The position numbers were made by a program, and so were the translations under genes. Shown here piece after piece: positions 54,501 to 63,900 of a DNA stretch of 64,000 nucleotides; the first letter of the stretch is position 1; the number at the start of each line of letters is the position of its first letter. The notes beneath the pieces are model-generated. The model was not told the DNA's origin, searched no databases, and saw only the letters and a list, made by a program, of their open reading frames with translations. The DNA comes from Tubulanus polymorphus (taxonomy: Eukaryota > Nemertea > Palaeonemertea > Tubulaniformes > Tubulanidae): NCBI RefSeq assembly GCF_964204645.1, contig NC_134030.1, forward strand, positions 20,341,110-20,405,109, written 5' to 3'.

Positions 54501-56843
54501 ATTTGGAAACTTTCTGTGGATTGGGACGATAGTCTGTCCAGCGAACTTTGTAGTAGATGGAGTTCTATAGTAAAAGATATGCAAGAAGCGTCTACATTTG
54601 AATTTCCGCGTCAACTAATTGATTCTGCCATGTTGGTTTCCGGCCAACCAGAACTTCACGTATTTTGTGACAGTAGTTCACGGGCTTTCGGGGCAGTAAC
54701 ATATATCCGTTGCGTTGATCAATCCGCCTTTTTGATGTCCAAATCTCGTGTGGCACCTATTAAGAAATTATCAATTCCTCAATTAGAATTGTGTGCTGCA
54801 GTGATAGGAGCACGTCTTGTATCTCACGTTGCAAAGTCACTTGAACCTGCGTTATGTCGGCCATTGAATATTTTCGCCTGGTCCGATAGTCAGATTGTTT
54901 TAGGGTGGTTAGCAGGACGGTCGGGTAAAAAGGTATCCCAATTCGTAGAAAATCGAAGGTCAGAAATAAATCGTTTAATTGATATTGGTTGTTGGGGTTT
55001 TTGTCCATCTGAAGAAAACCCTGCAGATCTTATTACACGTGGTGTGACTTGTGAAACACTTAATCAATGTAGCACCTTCTGGTTTAAGGGACCGTCATGG
55101 CTGGTCGATGAAAACAATCGTCCTGTAGTAAGTAAGTGTGACGGAAATATCATGCACGTAAACACCAACCATGTCGAATCTAATGCTGTATCCTTTGATG
55201 TTTCAGAAGTTATTTCTGACTATGATGTTGGGAAGGTAGTAGATATAGAGACATACTCTTCCCTCACAGGACTTCTGCGGGTTACAGCATACGTATTACG
55301 GTTTGTACATAACCTCAAAACAAAAGCGAGTTCACGGCATTTTGATGAATTATCATCATGCGAGATAGACCGCGCAAAGATCCTGTGGGTTAAGAGCTGT
55401 CAGAATTTATATTGTAAAGATATAATTCGGGTGTTATCTGGTACGTCTAAGAAACAATTTTCGGTAGTGAATCAACTACAATTATATTTGGACAAGGATG
55501 GAATAATCAGGTGTAGAGGGCGTTTGAAAAACGCACCTCTTAGTTACGATTGTAAATATCCTATGTTAATTCCGAAGTTAAGCAGATTCGCATATTTGGT
55601 AACACGAGACGCTCACTTCAACGTGGCTCATTTGGGTACAGATGCCACTATTGCCAAAATTAGAGAGACTTATTGGATACCTCAGTGTAGACAATATGTT
55701 AAATCTGCTATGCGTCGTTGTATCGTCTGTAGGAAATATCAGGGTAAACCATACCGTCTACCCGACCCCCCTCATTTACCTCATTGCCGAGTGGAGGAGG
55801 TGCCATCCTTTTATTATACTGGGGTCGATTATTTAGGGCCTATGATTTTGAAAGGTGGCGGGAAAGTGTGTATAGCCCTATTTACGTGCGCGGTTAGTCG
55901 CGCAATTCACCTTGAAGTTGTTTCGGATAACAAAAGTGAAACCTTTCTTTCTGCTTTCAGGAGGTTTGTTTCCAGACGCTCCCTGCCAAAGTTGATGTTG
56001 AGCGACAACGCCACTACGTTCGTTGGTGCCAATACACATTTACGGCAGATTTTCAAAAATGAGATAGTTCGGCGTTATCTGTCCTCGCACAATGTGGACT
56101 GGAAATTCATTTCTAAGAGAGCTCCTTGGCAGGGAGGGTTCTGGGAGCGACTCGTAGGTATTACAAAGGGTTGCATTAAAAAGATCCTAGGGCGTTCTTT
56201 TTTGACCTATGTTGAATTCGTAACTGTGGTTACAGAAATAGAGGCGATCTTGAATGATCGTCCACTGATGTATATATCGAGCGATATAAACGATTTGGGT
56301 CCTTTGACTCCATCTCATTTAATGTGCGGGAGGCGCATCACCTCTCTACCGATAGGTGATGCTGATATTAATGACCCGGAATTTGTTGTCAATAGCCGTT
56401 CACTAAGTAACAGATACAATTTTATTGTGTCGTTAGTACGTCAGTTTTGGGAACGTTGGCGTACAGAATATCTAACTGGTCTTAGGGAATTTCATAGGAA
56501 TGTTGGTGATAACAGAGAAATAGTTAAAACGGGATCGGTAGTTTTGATACACGATGAGGGTCCTCGTACCAGCTGGCGTTTAGGTGTAATTATTGAATTG
56601 TTCAGGGGACAGGATGGTCGTGTCCGGTCCTGCTCGTTGAGGACTGCTAGCGGAGTAACAAACCGCCCTTTGTCAAAACTTTATCCTTTAGAATTACAGA
56701 CAACTGAAAATGACGAAGATGCCCCTCCTTCTGTAACTGGAAGGGCAAGTATTCCTCGTAATCTGAGTACTCGTCAAGCAGCAGATTTAGCCCGGCAAAG
56801 AATCAGAAATGTATATAAAGACGTTGCCGATGACGTCTGTTAA
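51510..56843 (+). CDS. BEL/Pao gag-pol polyprotein, 1777 aa, intact
   Basis: A single frame that would supply capsid, protease, reverse transcriptase, RNase H and integrase for retrotransposition. Order seen: coiled N-terminal gag and a DUF1759-like region (about 115-290, PKLQIPKFDGD...W); cysteine/histidine-rich zinc knuckles (about 315-376); aspartic protease with DDGS at about 473-476; reverse transcriptase with the catalytic box YVDN at 880-883; RNase H with FCDSSSRAFGA (D1054); integrase zinc finger (about 1369-1407, two His then CIVC); integrase core acidic residues D1440, D1499 and E1546; and a DUF5641-like C-terminal region near 1700. The RT box is YVDN rather than the commoner YVDD, a variant that to my recollection also occurs in Pao-type elements. 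The ATG at 51510 sits in a good context (ATCATGG), about 200 bp after the LTR. No stop or frameshift interrupts it. Confidence 0.95.
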   Translation: MATEEKEMRRIQRGQFTKLRIQCENHIKDNQAVQGTCVLATLKKKLSQLEQLDLEIYAKCGLAGSAYENLIVQSDDIINSHHMKLTEMELALNELSIQSRFVPSETASASFTSTSSLSLPKLQIPKFDGDILHWQSFWDLFISAVDKQTKLSEIEKFNHLKCLVIKDASTVIEGLSLTSENYNSAKSMLVARFGRPHRISEAYLDALINLEAPYYDLRSLRTFYETIEQKIRSLEALGIETNSYGTLLVQIIRNKLPKEIIYNISRDHGNGKWNLFELRAALLREVEILETCQDSSDLNSNFTTTLQVQARKLECLFCKGEHRNNDCTVVKQPDARLGIVFKSRLCFNCLGKHRSNSCRSSFRCRICQCRHHTSLCGASMFQYRQSQNQNNADRSKTTFSNDASSKSDNVNDNPSAMPVNDFPALNSKADKPKFKQRSLMTNSGGGANVLLKTAVARVCSSYNGSIRSNLLFDDGSQRSFITKELVEKLCLKPHKQEYLDLSGFGAATGFNKTVDIVRVDVICNDNTQVQVEAVVVPFITRPMSVHGIDQIDEFKSLELAHSREFYSNAFSISILIGVDFYYQFVLGNDFVVSSIGPIAVPTKLGYLVSGPQAAYCLQVNADSVDEIGQNSIKKFWDLELIGIRPPETDPYLDWYCDNCISFDNGIYNARLPWKSEHGPLPTNYNVAKARTRSTARKLSKTPGLLKQYNDIITEQLSRDFIELVDDPGVLVSSGCVSREHYIPHHGIFKQSATTPLRIVFDCSCRASRNSNSLNDCLEAGTPLLNDITSILLRFRLFKYGIITDIEKAFLHVGLHVDDRDVTRFFWLRDPLDPEGEFNIYRFKRVLFGATCSPFMLNSTLFYHLRCNDTPLSQQLLRDLYVDNIVTSVDSISGCVDLYSASRTLFAGANFNLRCWSSTCSDLREAAGREAVLERSNSVKVLGIKWDVNHDSLTLLYDNLSSVAPITKRLILSNISSVYDPFGFLTPITVQSKILMQDIWKLSVDWDDSLSSELCSRWSSIVKDMQEASTFEFPRQLIDSAMLVSGQPELHVFCDSSSRAFGAVTYIRCVDQSAFLMSKSRVAPIKKLSIPQLELCAAVIGARLVSHVAKSLEPALCRPLNIFAWSDSQIVLGWLAGRSGKKVSQFVENRRSEINRLIDIGCWGFCPSEENPADLITRGVTCETLNQCSTFWFKGPSWLVDENNRPVVSKCDGNIMHVNTNHVESNAVSFDVSEVISDYDVGKVVDIETYSSLTGLLRVTAYVLRFVHNLKTKASSRHFDELSSCEIDRAKILWVKSCQNLYCKDIIRVLSGTSKKQFSVVNQLQLYLDKDGIIRCRGRLKNAPLSYDCKYPMLIPKLSRFAYLVTRDAHFNVAHLGTDATIAKIRETYWIPQCRQYVKSAMRRCIVCRKYQGKPYRLPDPPHLPHCRVEEVPSFYYTGVDYLGPMILKGGGKVCIALFTCAVSRAIHLEVVSDNKSETFLSAFRRFVSRRSLPKLMLSDNATTFVGANTHLRQIFKNEIVRRYLSSHNVDWKFISKRAPWQGGFWERLVGITKGCIKKILGRSFLTYVEFVTVVTEIEAILNDRPLMYISSDINDLGPLTPSHLMCGRRITSLPIGDADINDPEFVVNSRSLSNRYNFIVSLVRQFWERWRTEYLTGLREFHRNVGDNREIVKTGSVVLIHDEGPRTSWRLGVIIELFRGQDGRVRSCSLRTASGVTNRPLSKLYPLELQTTENDEDAPPSVTGRASIPRNLSTRQAADLARQRIRNVYKDVADDVC

Positions 56844-56943
56844 TGGTACTTATCGGTATTTCTGTAAATAGTTAATTTGTGAACAACTTTATAATTTCAG
56901 ATAGAGAAAGTAATAGTACATAGTTATTTTGTTGTGGCCGGAG

Positions 56944-57252
56944 TGTCGCGAATATATCATTCGGCGTATATGGCTGTATTTATGTTGTAGTTTTCATTCA
57001 TGGTTGTTGTATCATATCAATCCATATAATTCATGTGATAATCCCTTTTCAGTACTGTACAGGTTGTTTACTAGATTCTATCCAATAGTTGTACAGATTT
57101 GACACAATGTAATCTCAATATCATTTATATGAACGTATGGGCAGAATAAATCAGGGCTGTTATAGATCTTTCAACGATAAGGAAGTCTCGTCGTTCGTAG
57201 TCGTTTTCTCTCGGACCTAGGGAATTCTTTGGAGTCCTCGATAGTATGGACA
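56944..57252 (+). repeat. Right LTR of the BEL/Pao element
   Basis: 309 bp, no visible difference from the left LTR. Followed directly by the GGTGG duplication. Confidence 0.95.
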
Positions 57253-57257
57253 GGTGG

Positions 57258-58769
57258 GTTGAAGTAGACATTGTCATTTAAAATAACATGCTTATGTTTT
57301 TCTGTATGAATTACCCGTGTGTCATGTATGTTGTATTAATTTATTTTAAAATTTGTATTTATTGAATTTGGGAATTTTATCCCGGAATTTCAATGTAATA
57401 AGGATCAATGAAGAATTGAATTGAATTGTCACCTAATACACATGCCATCAGAGGACACGGAGCCGTATATGACAGCTATGCTATTATAAATTGCTAATCT
57501 CACGAAACTTGCATACTCCTAATATCAAACATATTTTCACAAACGATTGAATATTGAAATTACATGTTTACAAATTTTCATATTGACCGCTTGTAGCCGC
57601 TGATGAAATTCACGCCGGCCCTACACACATCGTAGATAGCTTCGTCATTCCACCGGCATGCCCACGTCAGGGTCTGACTTTTATATAAGACTTCCGCATC
57701 GTGTATACATCCTCCATTTAACCGAATAATCCGATTTACTTATCATTTCTATTTATGCCTGCCGCTTCTGATATAATCATACACCCTTTACTATTACAAT
57801 ACGTCTTCTAATGATATTCAATGCAATATAACATTTCGACGTTCAAATATAGGTCATTATATAATCACAGGGAGCCATTCTACATCTATGTCAATAATAT
57901 TTTGCCAGATAGCTTGTTTGTGTACACATAAACCTGTGACGTTTTGCACATCGATTAACGGCTGTCGTTTGTAAAATGACGCTGAATGGTTAGCATTGTT
58001 TAGGTTTCATAATGGTGACGTTTTATAAGGCGTCAAAAAATGTTCATTTCACCCGACTAATTAGGTTAAAAGTCGGTGTCATGTACCGTAAGCTACCTCT
58101 TTGTTAATGGAAATAGAATTTTTATTTCATTACTTAATCTCTTATTTATTTGACTTGTTTAAACTGTTGCGCCGACCTCAACCCCTACATACCTTAATAC
58201 CAACGTGATGATATTTATGTATGGAATTGGATTGAAGCTGTTGGTTTTAAGATCGATACATGATTTAATAATGGGACGAGATCATACTAATTCATTCAGG
58301 GATGAGATCATACTAACCTGATTTAATGTACCGTTTGCGAGCTGTGTACCACCAGAGTTAGCGCGGTGATTTGACTGTACGAGATTTAGCTTAAACCTAA
58401 TATATGGAATGAATCAACAAGGTTTATATTATCGCTATAAATTTCATCCATAGCGGCATCCTAATGCCCTGGATAGATAGGGAGGCAGGGAAAGACAGAG
58501 GGGGAAGGGGAGAATCTATCAATGGAACAACCAGGGCTATAATAAAACGGGCTGCTTGACTAATAATTACATCATCTGAACTTAGTATGCAGCAGCTCAT
58601 GACTCGGAGTTGATCAAGCAGAATTTCAGGCTCATGCTGTCTCGATGCAATCAAGTTCGAATCCCTGCCACAGATAATCCTTTATCAAGTGCCATGGTTT
58701 TGTTGGTGTGATAGCTTCGGTTGGCGAAGGAGGCAAAACATAGATGTGATTTCTTTTTTTTTCAGAAAA
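57258..58769. other. Gene-poor stretch
   Basis: AT-rich DNA with no exon-like frames. A SINE-like piece occurs at about 58625-58680 ('CTGTCTCGATGCAATCAAG', 'GTTCGAATCCCTGCCAC'). Confidence 0.4.
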
Positions 58770-59278
58770 TGGTATTTATCATCCTTGCTTGCCAGTGGTC
58801 CGGTGCCGGTATCGTTCCAGCGCTCGCATCCACCAGCCCCCTGGGGCGAACTCTTTTATCAGATCGGAGAATCCGTTTGCCTCCAATCGTACTCTTTTAT
58901 TGGTCACGTGACTTTTTGGAGTCTCCGAAACCTCCTTTCTGTCGAGGTGGTGTGATTCGGATTTTGTGTGGAGCCAACCGGAGATTTCGGACGGAGACTT
59001 CGGAGGTCATAAAAGAGTACGCCCCTGGCCTCACGCCGCGTGATTTCATTACTGGCGCTGTTGCGCATGACGTCATTTATCGATTTGCGAAATACTTCCT
59101 TGTTCGGTAAAACGTTCGCTGATTGTTCCATCAAACGGGAAAACCAACAGAAGCCTCATGTCGTTTTGTCGTACGACCGGATTCTGGTCGGCTAGTAACG
59201 ACTCCAACGACTCGTGAGGGCGAGGCGTTCGGGAATGGCTTTAGTTTAGTGGGTTCGAATCCATTGACGGGTGAAGAT
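58770..59278 (+). repeat. B-box-terminated repeat with an internal palindromic insertion
   Basis: Same family as 16180 and 50120, but about 58847-59023 holds an insertion. 'CGAACTCTTTTATC' and 'CGGAGA' blocks at its left are mirrored by 'GGAGACTTCGGAGG' and 'CATAAAAGAGTACG' at its right. The host repeat resumes with 'CCTGGCCTCACGCCGCGTG'. Confidence 0.7.
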
Positions 59279-59329
59279 GGGTATTTATAGGCCTGGCGCT
59301 TTTTCAAACCATGCTCGAGGCTTCCGTCG

Positions 59330-59640
59330 GATGTCACTACCTCAAAATAGACATAAAGTTAACATCTTATGTAGAAATTCAGAAATCCACACGACCCCGG
59401 TCCCAACAGGGTTAAGGGTTTGTATAACGTCGGGATCATATCCCAACTGCGGTCATTATTCGAAATTGCGCGTGGAACTTGTATTTCAAACGCTGATTGA
59501 TAATATATCATGATATATCACAGATTTCATTTGATAACATAAGGCCTCCATACTAAACCAGAGGTGAAAATTTAATAGATATTCATTATCAAAAGCCATC
59601 AACATGTGCTATCAAAACGAAAATCTGTATCTACAGTCAA
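59330..59640 (+). repeat. Segment duplicated upstream of the cysteine-rich peptide gene
   Basis: Blocks 'CACTACCTCAAAATAGA', 'GAAATTCAGAAATCCA', 'AATTTAATAGATATT' and 'CAACATGTG' recur in the same order at about 61430-61700, some 2.1 kb away. Confidence 0.6.
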
Positions 59641-59944
59641 TTCATCACACTATTAGTAGAGGTGGCGTCATTGCTTTTCTGAACTGTTGAATGAATGATT
59701 AGTTTGTTTAGAGGTTTATCTCAGCCAGTCAGTGATTCATCACACAAACACTGGAGGTAAAGCTTGCAAAATAAATCCTAGCACAGCTTCGATTCGAATT
59801 TCTATGTTCTTGTCGTAATTACGTTGAATTCTTTTGAATTGGAATTCATTGCATCACGTTAATTCTTTTGGAGAAAATTTCAATGAAATAAGAATAACGA
59901 TATAATTAACAACTCGGCAACAATAATCCATATATGTAACAAAT

Positions 59945-60335
59945 AACGCGAATCCCGCATGTGACCGGGAAGAGCACAACCGCCATACGTTCCTGAGATA
60001 TCGTCACTATTAACCACTATTAACTTATACTAGAAGTGGCAATTCCTGTCAAGAACTCATACAATTTACAACTGATCGACGGATTAATCATTAATATAGA
60101 ACCAGTGTTTAGATTCAAGAGCACAAAGTATAAAACTGCAGTCAGTCAATGATCTAAACAGTAAAGGAAATCACCGAGAAAAAAAAGGCTCAGATCTTCG
60201 ACTCGCCGTAATCAGGAAAGTAGCCGAATTCCCGAAAACTCCAAACAGGAATAAGATTGGCAGAATAACCAGTAACACCAGTGTATTTGGTGGGGCGTTC
60301 AATGTCGTTGTGAAAATTCTTATGAACAAAATAAC
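59945..60335 (-). pseudogene. Decayed GPCR, paralogue of the gene at 1534-2484
   Basis: Matches the GPCR gene over its coding positions about 2040-2440. Nearly identical islands are 'GGGAAGAGCACAACCGCC', 'AATCAGGAAAGTAGCCGAATTCCCGAAA' (cited in part) and 'CCAGTAACACC'. The region equals residues about 15-148 (TM1 to just past TM3). Multiple indels and an A-rich insertion near 60178 break the frame, and the downstream half is absent. It appears to be a truncated dead copy. Confidence 0.8.
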
Positions 60336-61117
60336 TGTGGGAAGGTTTTGAGCATTTAATTTAAAATTTCATTAATTACGAAAATGCATTAGATTGAGTA
60401 AAAACAAATTATAACTAAATGAAAGATAAAACATCATCCGCCATTTTTGATAGATGGATTTCCTTCTGTGAGGAAATTAAATTAGTGAACTATAGCCTAC
60501 CATTGGCAGCTCAGTGAGAAAGTTCATGACGATGCCTTAATGATTTTTCTCATTCAACCTTTGGTGTGTATTTTACTTAGTACGATATATGTGTGGAATC
60601 GTGTTGAAGCTGTTGTAGAATTTATGAATTAAAATCCATGATTAAAATACCCGCAAAGCTCGCATGATAAATCGATTGCTCCAGATAAACTTTAACCTAG
60701 ATAATGAATAGATCGTTGTCAACATATTTACATACATACATATCATTCAAATAATGTGAAAGTGTCATCTCAATAATTCAGCAGGGCTAAAATTCACTCG
60801 TAATACTTTTACATATTGAGGGTTTTCTGACTTTCGTGGAGAACCCTTTTGTTATTCTGTTGATTAATATTATCATTACAGATTTTCCTCTAGAATTCAT
60901 ATTCTATCAGATTCGACAACTAACAGCTTCTAAACGAAATGTTGAACTCTGATAGTAATATAAAACGTCTTTCTGTCTGCGTAGATTCTATGTATATACT
61001 GTCCACCCTATTTTAAATTCAAAATCACATACTGTCAGCATAGAACTATAAGCGAACAGGGAGACTGACTCCTCAGAAAATCAACTAGGTGCCGCTAGTG
61101 ATCGTGTGTTTTGTTCT
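60336..61117. other. No recognisable feature
   Basis: AT-rich DNA. A fragment of the TAGCTCAGTGAG SINE head is near 60505-60535. No gene. Confidence 0.4.
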
Positions 61118-61313
61118 GCGCCCTCACCGGTGGCGATAAACAATAGATGTTGTAGACTGGTTGCCGGTCTATATTCTTAATTTAGCGTTTTTCATTGATT
61201 TGTTTAAGTCTTAATACCAAATCTTGAAAAACGGCAATGTTCAATGTTCGCAGAGAAAATATAATCGAACATATTTCCGAGAACCTATTGTTTATTGCCA
61301 CCGGTGAGGGCGC
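61118..61313. mobile_element. Short fold-back with GCGCCCTCACCGGTGGC ends
   Basis: 61118-61146 (GCGCCCTCACCGGTGGCGAT then AAACAATAG) is inverted at 61286-61313 with one mismatch. The spacer of about 140 bp is unremarkable. No clear target duplication. Confidence 0.65.
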
Positions 61314-61888
61314 TGATTAATTTCGAAGTTAGCAAAGGAAAATGTATAGACGCGTCACGAAGTTGGCCTTTCCTTTCGCTTATAGTTCTATGCCAAACAG
61401 ACGAAAAACAAATTTGCTTATTTTGCAGATACCACTACCTCAAAATAGATATTCAAGGCCTTTTTGTAAGAATTCAGAAATCCAAATGACCCATTCCGAT
61501 CAGGGCCAAGGTTTGGTAAGTGACACATCCTAACAGTAGTCATTAGTCTATATTGGGCATGGGACGTGTATATTAAGTAAAAATAATACATCAAAGATTT
61601 TTTAATTCAGTTGATATTGGAAGCCGGTTACTGAACCAAATTTAATAGATATTTATTTCTAAAAGCCGCTAACATGTGTGTTTCCAAAACGACCATAAAA
61701 GTAGAACGATTTTGTGTAATATCGTGTCAACACACGTCAAACGAAGAACTCCTCACTGGTAACGAGGTAAGTGAAGTTATAGACGACAAGCTCACAAATA
61801 TTTCATTGCATAGTTACATGTAGATGTTACTCCGTAGATGTTATACACTTGTTATTTCAGTTAATCTGATTGAATCATCTATTTCAGA

Positions 61889-62355
61889 ATGTTTACTAAA
61901 ACTCTTGTCATCGCGTTGGCCTTGTTTATGGTCATCGGAGCTGTCGCGGCAACTGATGGTAGGCTTTGATAATTAAATCGATTCAATTGTTTTAAATAAG
62001 GATTTCTAACTCGGCCAAACATAAACTTACGTTCATTCTATGAAACGTAAATTGACGTAGGAATACTAGGGAAGATCTTTTTCACCCATTTCACGTGTCT
62101 TGTTCGCATACGATAAAACGGCAGTCAACCGTTGCTTTTTATTCGAGGCCGATACTCGGGATTCGAACCTGCTTGTTCCGGGCCGTCCGGATAATGATTG
62201 TAATAAGTCCGAGCTTATTTACAGATGTGCGAAAGGTGAAGAGAGGAACCCCGTGTAAGTGCAAGTCAAAAAAGGGTAAAGGTACATATTACTGGCTCGG
62301 TAACCCTAAACCGGCGAATTGTTGTCCTAAGCCTTTCGGGGCTTGTTGTTATTAA
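61889..62355 (+). CDS. Secreted cysteine-rich peptide precursor (defensin- or toxin-like), 2 exons
   Basis: Exon 1 61889-61958 (donor GTAGGC) and exon 2 62225-62355 (acceptor TTTACAG) join in phase 1 and code for 66 aa. The first about 20 residues form a hydrophobic signal peptide ending near AVAA. A short pro-segment ends in a basic pair (KR) encoded at the start of exon 2, where a convertase would cut. The mature part, about 36 residues, is basic and carries six cysteines arranged C-x-C, C-C, C-C, with a Tyr-Tyr-Trp-Leu-Gly stretch between the first and second pairs. This layout suggests a small disulfide-stabilised extracellular peptide. It loosely recalls defensin-fold antimicrobial peptides and channel-acting peptides of marine invertebrates, but the adjacent middle cysteines differ and no family is assigned. 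An AG at 61887 just before the ATG suggests an upstream untranslated exon. Confidence 0.75.
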
Positions 62356-62385
62356 CACATGAGCTGTAGGGATGTGCAGATATTT

Positions 62386-62391
62386 AATAAA
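62386..62391 (+). promoter_or_regulatory. Poly(A) signal of the cysteine-rich peptide gene
   Basis: AATAAA 31 nt after the stop codon, giving a short 3' UTR. It supports 62225-62355 as the last exon. Confidence 0.65.
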
Positions 62392-62399
62392 CACGTCAT

Positions 62400-63765
62400 A
62401 TTTGTGACATTCAATGAGTTGAATAGAAACAGTCAACCTGTATGATTAAATACAACACATGCTCTGTGTTTGTTTCTTGTTTTCTTTTTGTCAACAATTG
62501 AGGATGTGTGTCAGTCATTGCAAGCACTAACTTAAAAGGGTGCCCCGGGTTCGAATCCACTCAATTTCAGAGTTGTTCCAATGACAAATGGAGGGTAAAC
62601 GGTCCGAGATGCTACGGGTCGTAACCCAGTCGCAGTGGTACTGCTCAATGACTCGGACGCTGAAGATTAAAAGTGACCCGGGTTCGAATCAAGAGTTCGG
62701 ACACCAAGTTACTTCAAATGTTCTACACCTAGTGCAGTTTAATTCAAGACGAGTGAACACGATCAATTTGTATCTAATGAGTTTGACACAAGCCGGAACA
62801 AACGATGCTACAAATATCAGACGCAATTAGCAGGTGACGATGGTCAAACTGGAAGTCCCGAGAACTGGAATGCAATCCATCATACGCAGTCGCTTACATT
62901 CTGTATTACGTCACAAATATATTCATAAATAATGATACAAGTACTAATATCTATTCATAGTCCGTTACATAAAATAACTCAACTGATTTTAGAAATTCAA
63001 AATGATACAACAATTAGTTGTATCATCTTTTAATTAATTAATGGTGGGATAGGAAGGGAGGGAGGGAGGGAGAGTGCACGTTGACCGCGGCAAAGCATTC
63101 CAATGACACCGCAACAGCTCAAGAGCCTTAGAATAGTTGGCGGTTTATTGGTTCAAATGATTTAATTGCATTTAACAGTCAAGCACGGCCATCTGGAAGG
63201 TGTAAGAATAACGAGAACTGACGTCCCTAAGAAGGGCGTCCCTTTGATAAACGCGTGTTAATACTACAAAGAGTCTTTTTTTGTGGTAAATTTTGTTTGA
63301 TTTTTTGATTGAGTGCCCCTTACAGACCCACCACACCTGCCGGTAGCGAAACAGGGGGTTTGATTTTGAGATCAGAAATACAGATATAGTTGTGCGATCG
63401 GCGGTCGAGTTTACATAATTTTTTGTTTAAAAATCGAAGTACATAATTGGGAAATTCGGTTCCGGTTCATCCAAACAATCGTCCATTCAGTCTGAACCGG
63501 CAAGCGACTGATTGGGGTCAAGTTTTCTGGCTGCCTAATTTGATACATCGAAATTTTGGAAATAGTTATATTACAAGGTTGAAGATCATTTTGTCCATTT
63601 CTATATTTTTTTTGGTCGTTTTCGACGTGTAAATAGTCAGATAGTTAAGTTTTTTTCGGGTAGATGTTAATGCAGAAAGTCCTCTAAGTGTCTTTTTAAC
63701 CGATCTGACTTACTGACAAGTAATGGGGAAATCGGCAGTAGAACTACGTCACGCCACTCAGGATC
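62400..63765. other. Gene-poor stretch with B-box-like fragments
   Basis: 'CCCGGGTTCGAATCCAC' at about 62543 and 'CCCGGGTTCGAATCAAG' at about 62678 look like tRNA-derived repeat fragments with no A box beside them. A perfect hairpin 'GATACAAC...GTTGTATC' lies near 63003-63028. No gene is recognised. Short open frames at 62588-62830 and 63447-63632 are unsupported. Confidence 0.4.
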
Positions 63766-63766
63766 T

Positions 63767-63900
63767 CACACCTGACGATGATCTCCAGGGTGAGATCGAA
63801 ACGTTGTGTTCTTTGAGTTGATCGATTGGATACATTTTCGATCTTTTAAAAATTTCTATAATCTGTACAATGAACTTTGGCTTTATTTGTCTGAAATGAA
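63767..63900 (+). repeat. Hammerhead-like mobile segment, GATCTC stem variant
   Basis: CCTGACGATGATCTCCAGGG, GAGATC and GAAACGTTGTG match the copies at 3887 and 25537 through the core and then diverge. Confidence 0.6.

Larger units (their letters stand above)
50993..57257 (+). mobile_element. Complete BEL/Pao LTR retrotransposon
   Basis: LTRs at 50998-51306 and 56944-57252 are each 309 bp, start TG and end CA, and are identical by eye. GGTGG is duplicated at 50993-50997 and 57253-57257, the 5-bp duplication typical of this class. A likely primer-binding site begins TGGTCCCTCGAGC at 51310, three bases after the left LTR. Each LTR has an AATAAA (51199 and 57145). The interior is filled by one uninterrupted gag-pol frame. 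There is no envelope frame. Intact LTRs and ORF indicate a recent insertion. Confidence 0.95.

Noticed and set aside
52310-55008. Several minus-strand frames within the retrotransposon
   Set aside because: They are antisense shadows of the 1777-codon polyprotein.
56844-56943. Possible envelope gene after pol
   Set aside because: Only about 100 bp separate the pol stop from the right LTR, so there is no room for one.
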